Shown here: in pieces, positions 17,303 to 25,534 of the stretch | Numbering within the stretch: the first letter of the stretch is position 1 | Layout: the number at the start of each line of letters is the position of its first letter | DNA from: Chloroflexota bacterium | GTDB taxonomy: Bacteria; Chloroflexota; Anaerolineae; Anaerolineales; Villigracilaceae | Length of the DNA: 64,000 nucleotides | Reading direction: 5' to 3' | Assembly (NCBI GenBank): GCA_013388855.1 | Contig: JACAEM010000026.1 | Coordinates: forward strand, 1 to 64,000 | Notes under the pieces: model-generated | Database searches by the model: none | The model's input: the letters and a program-made list of their open reading frames with translations, nothing else | Told to the model about the DNA's origin: nothing | Position numbers and translations under genes: made by a program

Positions 17303-18757
17303 CTAAGTTTGCTTTTCCACCGACTTGATGATTCTGTCGAACTCCCGGCTGATCTTCTCATCGAGCGGATCGGGCTGGTGTTCTTTCAGAATTTTCCTGG
17401 CTTTTGCCAGCGCCCAGTCGCGCGCGTCGTCTTTTTTGGTTTCCCACTCGCTATAGGGACGGCGGTCGAGGAACTGAGGCAGGAAGATGTCGCGCATGTG
17501 GTTGCGGGTGTGCTTCTGCGCGAGGAAATGTCCGCCGGGACCGACATTGGCAATGGTTTCCAGCGCGAGCGTTTCGTCGTTGATCACGATGCCCTGCATC
17601 ATTTTGTGGATGATGGAAAAGATTTCGCAGTCCATCATCATTTCGGCATAGGACCAGATACGGCTGCCATGCAGGAATCCGCATCCCAGCAGCATATCGG
17701 ACATGACGACGCTTGCCATGAAAGTGGACAACGCGCCCTCGAGTCCCGCCTGCCAGTTGGGTTCCTTTGCGCCGGTGGCAAACGATCCCATGGAGAGCGG
17801 GATGTTGTAAAAGTCCGAGAGCACGTTGGTCGCTGCGCCGAAGAGGAAATCCTCGGGTCCGCCGCCGGTGTACGCGCCCGAGCGCGGATCGGAGGCAGTC
17901 TGCGCCGCCGCGTAGAAGACGGGCGCGCCGGGGTATGCCAGTTGCAGGAGCGCGGTCGCGGCGATGACCTCCGCGTTGCCGACTGCCAGTGTCCCTGCCA
18001 TGGTGGCGGGACCGGTGGTGAGGCAGGCGGTCATGGTCATGAATCCCGTCGGGATTCCGGCTTCCGCCGCGAGCAGCGCGGCGTCGAGCGAGCCGCCGTC
18101 GTGACCGAGCGGGGGAGCGGTGCATTGCATCAACGAGAGGACGGGACGCTCGCGGAGTTTGTCCTTTCCGCCGGCGATGATTGCCGCCATCTCGATTGCG
18201 GCTTTGGCTTCCGCCGCGTTGTAAATGGACTCGGTCTGCACGTGCTTGGTGGAGTTCTCCCAAATGGCTTTGATCTCGTGCAGTCCTCGCGATTCGACGG
18301 GCATGTCCTGGGCGGAAACCGGCACCCAATGGAAGCCGACCTCCTCCGTCGCGTCCGCCACGCGGGCAATCTCTTGTACGTCGCGCAGGCACGAGGTCCG
18401 TTTTTGACCCGTTTCGATGTCAATCACTTCCACGCCGCAGCCGTCCGTTCCAAGATAGACGTGGTTGCCGTCCAGCGAGCAATCCTGCTGCGGGTCGCGC
18501 GCCGCGAGGATGTATTTCGGCGGGCATTTCTTCAACGCGTCCTCGATCAACTGCGGTTTGGCGCGCACGATCTTTTTCTCGTGGTCCACGTTCGCGCCGT
18601 TGACTTCCCAGATTTCGAGCGCGCGCTTCGACGGGAACCGCACGCCGACGTGTTCGATGATCCATAACGTGGCGTCGTGGATCTTCTGCACTTCTTCGGT
18701 TGTTAAGATTTCGAGTTTCAGCTTTGGATCGCTGATGGATTTTATTTTTTTGGACAT
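17303..18757 (-). CDS. MttB-family corrinoid methyltransferase, paralogue D
   Basis: The 484-residue protein is a distinct MttB subtype. It opens with LTTEEVQKIHDATLWIIEHV, has LGTDGCGVEVIDIETGQKR, a Cys-containing MQCTAPPLGHDGG and a C-terminal GGHFLAQKHTRNHMRDIFLP. The last pattern is typical of the family's closing barrel segment. No internal TAG is present, so it is non-pyrrolysine. GGGAGG lies 6 nt before ATG. It directly follows the corrinoid protein gene (133 bp), which marks it as the probable primary partner. The long gap contains a dispersed palindrome (18811-18878). Confidence 0.87.
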   Translation of the reverse strand: MSKKIKSISDPKLKLEILTTEEVQKIHDATLWIIEHVGVRFPSKRALEIWEVNGANVDHEKKIVRAKPQLIEDALKKCPPKYILAARDPQQDCSLDGNHVYLGTDGCGVEVIDIETGQKRTSCLRDVQEIARVADATEEVGFHWVPVSAQDMPVESRGLHEIKAIWENSTKHVQTESIYNAAEAKAAIEMAAIIAGGKDKLRERPVLSLMQCTAPPLGHDGGSLDAALLAAEAGIPTGFMTMTACLTTGPATMAGTLAVGNAEVIAATALLQLAYPGAPVFYAAAQTASDPRSGAYTGGGPEDFLFGAATNVLSDFYNIPLSMGSFATGAKEPNWQAGLEGALSTFMASVVMSDMLLGCGFLHGSRIWSYAEMMMDCEIFSIIHKMMQGIVINDETLALETIANVGPGGHFLAQKHTRNHMRDIFLPQFLDRRPYSEWETKKDDARDWALAKARKILKEHQPDPLDEKISREFDRIIKSVEKQT

Positions 18758-18810
18758 AGCGCCCTCCCGAGGCTTATGTCTCTACTCTCTCTGAGTTGCT
18801 GTAAGCATTT

Positions 18811-18878
18811 AACCGTAAGGGCACAAAGGATTTGGGACGAGAAGATTTTCCTTCGTATACTTTGTGTCCTTAGTGGTA
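18811..18878. repeat. Dispersed palindrome of the AACCAC...CACAAAG type, copy 1
   Basis: ACCGTAAGGGCACAAAG (about 18812-18828) faces ACTTTGTGTCCTTAGTGGT (about 18859-18877) as an imperfect inverted repeat. A diverged relative lies at 37941-38008. It sits between the corrinoid protein gene and paralogue D. Confidence 0.55.
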
Positions 18879-18889
18879 AAACGGTTTTC

Positions 18890-19540
18890 CTATTCCTTGC
18901 CAACCAGTTTCTTCGCCAATTGCACCGCCCCGACCGCGTCCTCCGATGTGCCGTCTGCCTTGATCTTTTCCGCCCACTCTTTTGTAATCGGCGCGCCGCC
19001 GACCATGACCTTGATGCGCGGACGCAAGCCCTCCTTATCGAGTTCCTCGATCACCTCGCGCTGGCGCACCATCGTCGTCGTGAGCAACGCGCTCATGCCG
19101 ATAATGTCGGCGTTGATCTCCAGCGCCTTGCCGATGATCTTCTCGGCGGGCTGGTCCACTCCCAGGTCGGTGACTTCAAAGCCCGAGGCGCTCAGCATCG
19201 TACCGACGAGCGTCTTGCCGATCTCGTGGATGTCGCCTTCGACGGTGGCTAGCACCACGCGCCCCATGGTCTCGCGCGCCTCACCAAGTTTGAGCAATTC
19301 CGGTTCCAGTGTGGCGACGGCGGCTTTCATGGCTTCGCCTGCCATCACCAATTCCGGCAGGAAGGCCTCGCCCTTACCAAACTGATCGCCGATGTAATTG
19401 ACACCCACCACGAACCCCTTTGTGATCGTGTCCAATGGGTGCATCTGCAACTCAATGGATTTCTTCGCCAATTCAACGGATTTTTCCGAATCCCCGTCGA
19501 TGATGCTTTGAGCCATCTCCTTATATAGTTCTTCGCTCAT
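18890..19540 (-). CDS. Corrinoid (cobalamin-binding) methyl-carrier protein, MttC/MtbC type
   Basis: The 216-residue protein has the two-part methyltransferase corrinoid layout. An N-terminal four-helix cap at about 1-90 is followed by the B12-binding Rossmann domain. The lower-axial His lies in EGDIHEIGKTLVG (DxHxxG), followed by SGFEVTDLGVD and KVMVGGAPITKEWAEKIKAD. It carries the methyl group from the MttB enzymes to a downstream acceptor. The gene overlaps the GntR regulator by 4 nt (ATGA), and AAGGAG precedes it. It is the only corrinoid protein in a cluster with four MttB genes, so it probably serves all of them. No RamA-like activase or MtrH-like acceptor enzyme is in the window. Confidence 0.92.
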   Translation of the reverse strand: MSEELYKEMAQSIIDGDSEKSVELAKKSIELQMHPLDTITKGFVVGVNYIGDQFGKGEAFLPELVMAGEAMKAAVATLEPELLKLGEARETMGRVVLATVEGDIHEIGKTLVGTMLSASGFEVTDLGVDQPAEKIIGKALEINADIIGMSALLTTTMVRQREVIEELDKEGLRPRIKVMVGGAPITKEWAEKIKADGTSEDAVGAVQLAKKLVGKE

Positions 19541-20307
19541 GCTGCATTCTCCTTATTTTTCATTTTCAACAGAAATGAAGCCTGTTCTTCTTTTTCACGG
19601 ATGAGTTCCGCAGGCACATCCAGGTATTCAGCGAGCCACTTTCCCGATTCCATCAAATGGTCGATGGATTTCTGGATGGACTTCTCAGGATCATGTTTTT
19701 TAAGTGCATCGAGAATGGCGGTATGCTCCCGCTGCATATCATCCATACTGCTTTTCAACAGTTCCGGTTTACGGAAGATCGCTTCGTACAGCAGCCAATC
19801 GGGAAATGCGTTCGCAACGACCGCATAGACCTTGACCAGTAATTCATTGTTCGACGACTCTGCAATGATGGTATGAAATTCCCGGCTCAATTGCCGGATG
19901 TGGGACACATCTTTCAGCGAGCGATACTTCCCCATCTCCGCCAGCATCTTTTCCAGGACCCTGACCTGCTCAGGCGTTATATGCTTTGCCGCCTCTTGAG
20001 CAATCATCGCTTCGAGGATCATGCGCAAGCCATATGCTTCGACAATTTCCTTGGTGACCATCTCCCGCACGCGAACACCCCGGTAGGGGACCCGTTCCGC
20101 CAGCCCCGCTGCCACCAGCAGGTCGAGCGCCTCGCGCACCGGGGTCATGCTGACGCCGAGCCCCGTGGCGATATCGTCCTGCCTCAGCCATTCGCCGGGC
20201 TTGTACTTTCCCGAGACGATCTTTTCGTGCAGGGCATCGAAAACGTCCTCCTTGAGAGGGCGCTTCTGGATGGTCTCCGCTTCGCTTGTTTGTGCCAGAC
20301 TTGCCAT
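19537..20307 (-). CDS. GntR/FadR-family transcriptional regulator of the MttB cluster
   Basis: The 256-residue protein has an N-terminal winged helix (about 20-85) with the GntR core PGEWLRQDDIATGLGVSMTPVREAL, then an all-helical FCD ligand domain with the metal-site residues in the FHTIIAESSNN and H-rich DDMQREHTAIL segments. FadR-type regulators usually sense small organic acids. It is the first gene of the minus-strand catabolic operon and overlaps the corrinoid gene, so it probably regulates the operon including itself. AT-rich DNA at 20320-20350 contains the promoter and likely operator. GAGGA lies before the ATG. Confidence 0.9.
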   Translation of the reverse strand: MASLAQTSEAETIQKRPLKEDVFDALHEKIVSGKYKPGEWLRQDDIATGLGVSMTPVREALDLLVAAGLAERVPYRGVRVREMVTKEIVEAYGLRMILEAMIAQEAAKHITPEQVRVLEKMLAEMGKYRSLKDVSHIRQLSREFHTIIAESSNNELLVKVYAVVANAFPDWLLYEAIFRKPELLKSSMDDMQREHTAILDALKKHDPEKSIQKSIDHLMESGKWLAEYLDVPAELIREKEEQASFLLKMKNKENAA

Positions 20308-20331
20308 GTGTCCTCACTTTAATTAAAATTG

Positions 20332-20361
20332 ATTATACATTATATATAATTTTGCCTGCAA
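20332..20361 (-). promoter_or_regulatory. Promoter of the GntR-corrinoid-MttB operon
   Basis: On the minus strand TTGCAG (20361-20356), an 18-bp spacer and TATAAT (20337-20332) precede ATG 20307. The spacer is an AT-rich run (ATTATATATAATG) that could also hold the operator of the GntR protein. Confidence 0.65.
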
Positions 20362-20465
20362 CTGCTTTTTGTCATGTCGAGGGGTGGTTGTATCATGTTT
20401 TTGACAGTCGAATCTAAACAAAAGCACCTGCTTCCAAGTGTTTTCTCAGTCTTTAGCAAGGTGCG

Positions 20466-20478
20466 CATGGGGATTCGA
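20466..20478 (-). other. Candidate distal attachment site (tRNA-Glu 3'-end remnant)
   Basis: On the minus strand TCGAATCCCCATG matches the T-loop and 3' arm of tRNA-Glu (TCGAATCCCCGTG at 28670-28658) in the same orientation, 12 of 13 bases. It lies just outside the recombinase gene, where the far end of an element inserted at the tRNA 3' end would be. The match is short, so this is tentative. Confidence 0.35.
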
Positions 20479-20515
20479 GAATCATCTGCTTAAGGGGATG
20501 CCGGTCGTTTAAACA

Positions 20516-20539
20516 AAAACACGCCTCAAGGCGCGTTTT
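20516..20539 (-). terminator. Terminator of the recombinase gene
   Basis: On the minus strand AAAACGCGCCTTGAGGCGTGTTTTTGTTT: stem with one mismatch and a T-rich tail. It spans the TGA stop of the recombinase (20526-20528). Confidence 0.75.
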
Positions 20540-22103
20540 CCTTGTCTGTGCCCCCACGAAGCGGGTAAGCATGGCGTGAGGAATTGCCAGGGAGTGAGAA
20601 GTCAATCAATGGGTAGGTGAAATATATTCGAGCGCGATTATATCCAAGTTCGACTTTGGACACGAAGCGATAAAGCCAGGTTCTAATAAATCTTATATTG
20701 TTGCTTTCCCTCGCTTGGTTGAATTGATCGCGCCAGGCATCCAGGACAAGAGTCATCGCCTCGGGCGTGATCTCTATCTTTGCCGCCGCGAGCTGGGACT
20801 CCATGTGATCTATCTCCGCTTTGCCCTGTGCGCGTTCCTGTTCAAGTTGTGCGTGTCTCTGATAGGCTAGATCGGAGTCGGTCTTTTCAATTGCCCTTAG
20901 TGTCCTATGGATCGCAATCTCTAAATCTTCTACGTTGCGCCTTGCGAGGGCGATTCGTCTCTCAAGGTCTGACGTGTCACCAAATTGCAAACGGGCTGAT
21001 TCGATGACCTGCTCCAAATAAGCAGGGGAAAGGATTTTATCTCTGATCGTTTCAAGGATCGCATCCTCGGCGGGTTTCTCTCCCACGCGGCGAGAGGTGC
21101 AGGACTGGACTCCCTGCTTGTCTTTCTTCCCGCAAATATAAAAGCGCCATGATCGGTCTTTATGTCCTGGGGAATGAGTCATCATCGCGCCACATTCCAG
21201 GCAGTAAGTAAAGCCGGTCAACAGGGAAGGATTACCAACACGCCTCGGGTGTCTCAAATGGTTTTTGTGCAATGGATTGTCATCTCGAATCTTTTTCACG
21301 GCTTCCCAGACATCTTCCGTTATAGCGGGTTCGTGGTGGTCGGGATACTCCTTACCTCCAAAGGTGAAACTTCCAAGATAATTTTTATTTTTGAAAAACG
21401 AACACCAACAGGGGAGAGATTTATAAATCCTTCCTTCGGTGGCTTCCTGAATCTCTTTGTATGATTTTCCCTCTGCTCTCATTTGCCAGGCTAGGACAAC
21501 AGAGTCCCATAAAGCCGGATCGCGTTCCCACTTGCTGACTATTCGCGGCGTGCCGTCTCGCTTGAATCCAATTTCAACAGGCACGCGGATATAACCTTTC
21601 GGAGGCGTGCCAGGTGCAAAGCCTTGACTAACAAGCGAAGCCAGCCCACGCTTTACATCGCGTGAATTTTGACGGCGCTTCTCTGCATTGGCAAAATCTA
21701 CCAGGGATTCAATCACTGGGGCAAATTCATCAGTAGGGATCGGATCGGTGAGGGAGTGAATGATAATGCCGCGCTTGCGAAGTAATGCTCTGTAAAATTT
21801 TGAATCATTCTCGTCACGCGAAAAGCGGGCAAAGTTCCAAATGAGCAAACCATGAGGAGGCTTTATTTCGCTCATATCTATCATTCGCTCAAAGCCATCA
21901 CGCGAGATTGTACTGCCTCCGCTTTTGGCAACGTCTCGGAATGTTTCAACAAGTGCTAAATTGTGACGGTCACAATAAGCATGAATTTCTGTCTCTTGTT
22001 GTGTGACGCTGTTCTCCTGGGTCGGACCTCCTGAATCGCGGAGGTATGCCCACACGGTAGAGCCTGGGCGAAGATCGCGGGGAGGGGGGAAGTAATCAGC
22101 CAT
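20526..22103 (-). CDS. Large serine recombinase (integrase)
   Basis: From ATG 22103 the protein has 525 residues; the longer frame to 22307 overlaps a small gene and has no recombinase-like sequence. The resolvase domain (about 15-165) has the nucleophile Ser in AYLRDSGGPTQENS, ISRDGFERMI and WNFARFSRDEND. A recombinase domain with PPKGYIRVP follows. The zinc ribbon is CLECGAMMTHSP...CGKK...C at about 315-355, then comes a coiled coil of 60-70 residues rich in Glu, Arg and Gln. It would catalyse integration and excision of the surrounding element. It is the last gene of the element's minus-strand block, as is usual next to an attachment site. The ATG has only a weak binding site and lies 9 nt after the small gene's stop, suggesting coupling. 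Confidence 0.9.
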   Translation of the reverse strand: MADYFPPPRDLRPGSTVWAYLRDSGGPTQENSVTQQETEIHAYCDRHNLALVETFRDVAKSGGSTISRDGFERMIDMSEIKPPHGLLIWNFARFSRDENDSKFYRALLRKRGIIIHSLTDPIPTDEFAPVIESLVDFANAEKRRQNSRDVKRGLASLVSQGFAPGTPPKGYIRVPVEIGFKRDGTPRIVSKWERDPALWDSVVLAWQMRAEGKSYKEIQEATEGRIYKSLPCWCSFFKNKNYLGSFTFGGKEYPDHHEPAITEDVWEAVKKIRDDNPLHKNHLRHPRRVGNPSLLTGFTYCLECGAMMTHSPGHKDRSWRFYICGKKDKQGVQSCTSRRVGEKPAEDAILETIRDKILSPAYLEQVIESARLQFGDTSDLERRIALARRNVEDLEIAIHRTLRAIEKTDSDLAYQRHAQLEQERAQGKAEIDHMESQLAAAKIEITPEAMTLVLDAWRDQFNQARESNNIRFIRTWLYRFVSKVELGYNRARIYFTYPLIDFSLPGNSSRHAYPLRGGTDKENAP

Positions 22104-22111
22104 GAATTTAT

Positions 22112-22300
22112 TTACCTGTCTGTGTTGGGGATGATCTTGCCGTTGACCTGTGCCAGGACTCCACGTGCCAGCAGGTCGCGGATCGTTTGCGCCATGTGCG
22201 CCGCCAGCGGATCGAGCGCCGCACGTTGCGCCGCGTCCAGGCTTGCGAAGTGATCGCCTGGGATTTCCTGAATTTCGATTGATGGTGATTTCCTTGCCAT
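22112..22300 (-). CDS. Small protein upstream of the recombinase, unknown
   Basis: The 62-residue protein (MARKSPSIEIQEIPGDHF...) is helical in its second half, with DAAQRAALDPLAAHMAQTIRD. It ends in TAA 8 nt before the recombinase ATG. AGGTTGAG is upstream of the ATG. The codon pattern and tight spacing suggest a real, coupled gene, possibly a recombinase accessory or directionality factor; there is no sequence proof of that. Confidence 0.55.
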   Translation of the reverse strand: MARKSPSIEIQEIPGDHFASLDAAQRAALDPLAAHMAQTIRDLLARGVLAQVNGKIIPNTDR

Positions 22301-22359
22301 GTCTCAACCTGCCTTTGTGGATTCGCTGTTTGCCACGTAGAAGCCCTACAAACGATTTT

Positions 22360-23343
22360 CTAGGGGATCCTCGAGTCTTTCATCGTCTCGCGTAAAAACT
22401 CGGATAACAAGCCTTTTTGCAGTAGTGCGTTTGCATCGTATTTCACGCCATCAATCACAGGACTGCAAAGGGCATCAGCAGAACGGGCAAGGGATGATTG
22501 AATGACTTGTGATCTCTCCGCATCATCAGCCCAAATAATCACGCGCTTGTAATCCTGCGCGACTCGTTGCAGGATTTTTTCGCGGCTTCCTGATTGACTG
22601 CCGAAAGATAGCGCGTCAATCTTCAAACCGTAATGATCGCTTGTGCGTGTGATACTCATCGCGTTGATCTCGCCCTCGATGAAAATCAAAACGTCATGAC
22701 CTGCCGCGGCATGTAAACCAAAAAGGATTGGAACACTGCCCGCCGCCATCATGTACCGATGTTTTGGATCGCGTGCCTGATCGTCAATAAAACGATATTT
22801 GATCGCGGTGATGGTCTCGAAGGTATCCACGTCCCACCAGGGGATGAAGATCGCCGGTCGGTTGAAAACATATCCGAAGCCAAGCAGGTATATTTCCCAT
22901 GTGGCACGGTCGAGGAATCGACTCAAGAGATAGTCACGCCCTGGGTGTGCCTGTGGCGATTCGATTAGGTCTTTCGATACTCTTTCGACTTCGCGCCATT
23001 GTTGGGATTGCCAGGACTGATCGGGCAAAGTGATCGCGGGCAGTTGTGGCTTGACCATTTCACGCGGGCGAGGTTCAACACTACCACCAAGAGACTCAAG
23101 AGCTTGTTTGAAGTCTAGGTGATCGCGCCGCATGATGTAGTCAATCGCGCCGTGATATTTATCATCTCCGCATTTCCGGCAAAACCATCGCCAGCCCTCG
23201 GGAGTCTGTTTCAAGTTGAATCGGTCACGCCCTCCACAAAAGGGACACGCGCCAATGTAGAACGCGCCGGAGCGTTTTAGTTTGGTGTCACCCATTGCCA
23301 GGGCGAGAAGGTCATAAGATTGGTTTATGGTTTGGGCGTCCAT
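22360..23343 (-). CDS. Primase with CHC2-like zinc finger and Toprim domain
   Basis: The 327-residue protein begins with a CHC2-type zinc finger (CPFCGGRDRFN...WFCRKCG, about 33-60). A Toprim core follows: LIFIEGEINAMSI carries the catalytic Glu, and VIIWADDAERS the Asp pair. This is the short mobile-element type of DnaG-like primase, without a helicase-interaction domain. AAGGTG precedes the ATG, and the gene lies 14 bp after the helicase gene, so the two probably form the element's replication module. The element may therefore replicate autonomously after excision. Confidence 0.88.
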   Translation of the reverse strand: MDAQTINQSYDLLALAMGDTKLKRSGAFYIGACPFCGGRDRFNLKQTPEGWRWFCRKCGDDKYHGAIDYIMRRDHLDFKQALESLGGSVEPRPREMVKPQLPAITLPDQSWQSQQWREVERVSKDLIESPQAHPGRDYLLSRFLDRATWEIYLLGFGYVFNRPAIFIPWWDVDTFETITAIKYRFIDDQARDPKHRYMMAAGSVPILFGLHAAAGHDVLIFIEGEINAMSITRTSDHYGLKIDALSFGSQSGSREKILQRVAQDYKRVIIWADDAERSQVIQSSLARSADALCSPVIDGVKYDANALLQKGLLSEFLRETMKDSRIP

Positions 23344-23357
23344 AGCGTCACCTTACC

Positions 23358-24581
23358 CTATCCAGCGATTCCAGGGCTTCCAGCCCTCCGAACACGGGGA
23401 GAAGCGTTGGAAGTGCTGGAATCGCTGGACTCGTTTATAAGTTCATAAAAAACGTTTTGAGTCTGTGCGTCTGCAATACGGCGCACGAGTCCAGCGTTCA
23501 CCAGGTCTTGTAATCTTGTGTGGCAGTGGTTCTGCCTCTGCCCTGCCCCATCGGCTATTGCTTTGAGTTGTGATCGTCCAAGATCGCGGAGCGCCTCAAG
23601 GATCGCTCTCCTTTGACTTGTCAATTCAACATCGAGGGCAGTACCTTCGCAATGCCAGAAAAATAGCCGAGTATCAAAAGTCAATTTCAATTCTGTTTCA
23701 GGTACATCGCGTCCAGTGATCGCTAATTTTGCTCCTGCTTTCCCCTGCTCTTTGTAGAGTCCCCAAAGCGAATCGGTGATACCTGCTTTGGCTACACTCC
23801 CATAAACATGATCTATCGGATTTTGTGAGGGTGAGTTTTTTGGCATGTGATCCACGATGACAAGCGCCACGCCCTTACTCAATGCGTATTGTTGAAGAGG
23901 ACCGACTGCCTTTGTCATTTGTTCGGGGTCGAGTTGATCGCCCTGAATGGAACGGCTGAAAGTATCCACTATCACAAGCCTGTACTTTTTCTTTTCGATG
24001 AACTTCAAAAGACGTTTGCCGCCGCCAGTGTTCAGGGCGGCAATTTGATCTCTGAAAGTATCAGCAAGCATGAAGTCAACACTTCCAGGCTTGATATTCC
24101 ATCCCTGCATTTTCATTCTGTCATTCAAGCGCCTTTCGTTGTCCTCGAGCGCCAGGATTAGAACTCTGCCTGATTTCACATCTCTGTCAAACATCTTGCC
24201 GCCAGTCAAAACAGATTGGGCTAATTGCAGGGCTAACCAGGATTTCCCTACTTTTGGTTTTCCTACGATAAAGGTTAGACCAGGCGCAAGATAGTCTTTT
24301 ACGATCCAGTCAATCGGCGGGTACTCCGTGCTTAGGATTGTTGCCGCGTCAATGATCTTTATTTCAGGAAGTAGATTTTCAATGATCGGATTCGCCTGAT
24401 CGTTATTTGCCGCGTTGGTAATCACGCGGTTGTTGTAGATTTCTAATTTTGCACGAAGTTCAGTAGGGAGTCCGCTTAGATAGGTTTCAAAAGCCTGTTT
24501 CATTTCGTCTGAATTTGGCTTCTTATTGCGGGCGGGTACTTTGGCTTTTTCGGTGATCTCTTTGAGTGTGGCAGTTGTCAT
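23358..24581 (-). CDS. RepA-like hexameric helicase (AAA_25/RecA-fold)
   Basis: The 407-residue protein has a RecA-fold ATPase core from about 90 to 300. The Walker A motif is GKPKVGKSW, a second motif is LALEDNERRLNDRM, Walker B is YRLVIVDTFSRSI, and a sensor-like VDHMPKNSPSQNPIDHVYGS is present. This is the RSF1010 RepA/phage-helicase type found in plasmids and satellites. A C-terminal winged-helix-like region (QRRAILEALRDLG...) may bind DNA. AAGGA precedes the ATG. Together with the primase it suggests a self-replicating element. Confidence 0.88.
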   Translation of the reverse strand: MTTATLKEITEKAKVPARNKKPNSDEMKQAFETYLSGLPTELRAKLEIYNNRVITNAANNDQANPIIENLLPEIKIIDAATILSTEYPPIDWIVKDYLAPGLTFIVGKPKVGKSWLALQLAQSVLTGGKMFDRDVKSGRVLILALEDNERRLNDRMKMQGWNIKPGSVDFMLADTFRDQIAALNTGGGKRLLKFIEKKKYRLVIVDTFSRSIQGDQLDPEQMTKAVGPLQQYALSKGVALVIVDHMPKNSPSQNPIDHVYGSVAKAGITDSLWGLYKEQGKAGAKLAITGRDVPETELKLTFDTRLFFWHCEGTALDVELTSQRRAILEALRDLGRSQLKAIADGAGQRQNHCHTRLQDLVNAGLVRRIADAQTQNVFYELINESSDSSTSNASPRVRRAGSPGIAG

Positions 24582-24655
24582 TGTGAGTCCTTTTTGCTAT
24601 AATGCAAATGTCGGTGAGAGTACTTAACTTTGCGGTTTGGTCTCTCTGTTGGTGT

Positions 24656-24682
24656 GACGCCTCGAGTTATGATCGGGGCGTC
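24656..24682. repeat. Hairpin between element genes
   Basis: GACGCC and GGCGTC flank a 15-nt loop containing TCGAG. It lies in the 106-bp gap before the helicase gene. It has no T run on the minus strand, so its role (attenuation, processing or none) is open. Confidence 0.4.
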
Positions 24683-24687
24683 TTGCT

Positions 24688-24783
24688 TTATGGGGTCGTG
24701 CATCGCGCCAAGTAGAGCGCAAATGAAATGAGCGAACACATGAGAATAAAATACGCTCCTCGGGCGATTGACCTTTTGCTCAT
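24688..24783 (-). CDS. Very small single-span membrane protein, probable
   Basis: ATG 24783 overlaps the stop of the preceding gene (ATGA at 24783-24780). It encodes 31 residues, MSKRSIARGAYF..., with one hydrophobic span (about 10-27) after a basic start. The overlap and the positive-inside pattern support a real gene. Its function is unknown. Confidence 0.4.
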   Translation of the reverse strand: MSKRSIARGAYFILMCSLISFALYLARCTTP

Positions 24784-24974
24784 CGCGTCTCCATGTTCGC
24801 CGTGATCGGGTTGCTGGGATCGGGCACGAGTGCGCCCAGGGTTATCAACTGCGAGCGCAAGAGATAGCGGGCTTGTTCCCAGGTGAGACGACATTCACGG
24901 GTTGCAAGTGCATCGAGCGCCTGCCCTTCTTCCTGGGTGAGTTCTAAGCGGATTAGATACAAGTTGTCTGTCAT
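24780..24974 (-). CDS. Small element protein, unknown
   Basis: The start is ATG 24974 with AGGAG 8 nt upstream; the longer frame from 25037 runs through a terminator hairpin. The 64-residue protein begins MTDNLYLIRLELTQEEGQAL and is predicted helical, with LTWEQARYLLRSQL. It resembles small accessory or ribbon-helix-helix-size proteins but has no clear motif. It is coupled to the next tiny gene by ATGA. Confidence 0.6.
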   Translation of the reverse strand: MTDNLYLIRLELTQEEGQALDALATRECRLTWEQARYLLRSQLITLGALVPDPSNPITANMETR

Positions 24975-24986
24975 AATTGACTCCTG

Positions 24987-25027
24987 AAAAATAAAAGAGA
25001 CGGTAAGCATTTTGCTTTTCCGTCTCT
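24987..25027 (-). terminator. Intrinsic terminator inside the element
   Basis: On the minus strand AGAGACGG, loop with inner AAGCAAAATGCTT, CCGTCTCT, then TTTTATTTTT. It ends transcription from the membrane-anchored gene at 25066 and makes the replication genes a separate unit. Confidence 0.75.
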
Positions 25028-25065
25028 GTGATACCATGCCTATCAGGCACGCACTGGCACGATTT

Positions 25066-25524
25066 CTATTTTGCTAATATTTTCTTTCGCCTTCGCTTCA
25101 TCGCTTCATAAAATGCTTCCCTGTCATCATCTGTCAATGATCCGATTCTGATTTGCATATTTGCTTTCTTGTCGAATCTTTCTTTACTAAATGCTACCCA
25201 CGCTTCGGGGTTCTCAAGTTTTCGTTTCACAATATATTCATGGTAAGACAAGTCCCAAAGATTTTCTTTTTTGTTGTCGTAAGGTTTGCGTTTGAGTTGT
25301 GACTTCTTAGGGTATTGAAATATGGTTTCACCCTCAGGAATGAGGGATGCTTCTTGAGGGGTAATAAATTTGAGTTGTCCTTTGTATCTTCCGACAAGTG
25401 GAGTCCCACGTTTTCGATTTTCTTTTCTCAGATTCTCTTTTACCCTCACGATTCTTTCAGCATATAACCAGGCCGCTATACTTGCGCCAAGTGCCCCCAA
25501 AATAAGACCTAGATAGAATTTCAT
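25066..25524 (-). CDS. Membrane-anchored basic protein of the element, unknown
   Basis: The 152-residue protein has an N-terminal membrane segment (about 3-21, FYLGLILGALGASIAAW). A highly basic cytoplasmic region follows (RVKENLRKENRKRG, KKSQLKRKPYDNKKEN) and a C-terminal REAFYEAMKRRRKK. No family is recognised. It lies 10 bp after the MerR-type gene in the same direction. Confidence 0.6.
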   Translation of the reverse strand: MKFYLGLILGALGASIAAWLYAERIVRVKENLRKENRKRGTPLVGRYKGQLKFITPQEASLIPEGETIFQYPKKSQLKRKPYDNKKENLWDLSYHEYIVKRKLENPEAWVAFSKERFDKKANMQIRIGSLTDDDREAFYEAMKRRRKKILAK

Positions 25525-25534
25525 CCCGCCTCCC

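Noticed and set aside
10782-18757. Pyrrolysine-dependent MttB genes
   Set aside because: None of the four MttB frames contains an internal TAG. They end normally, three of them at TAG, as non-pyrrolysine members do.
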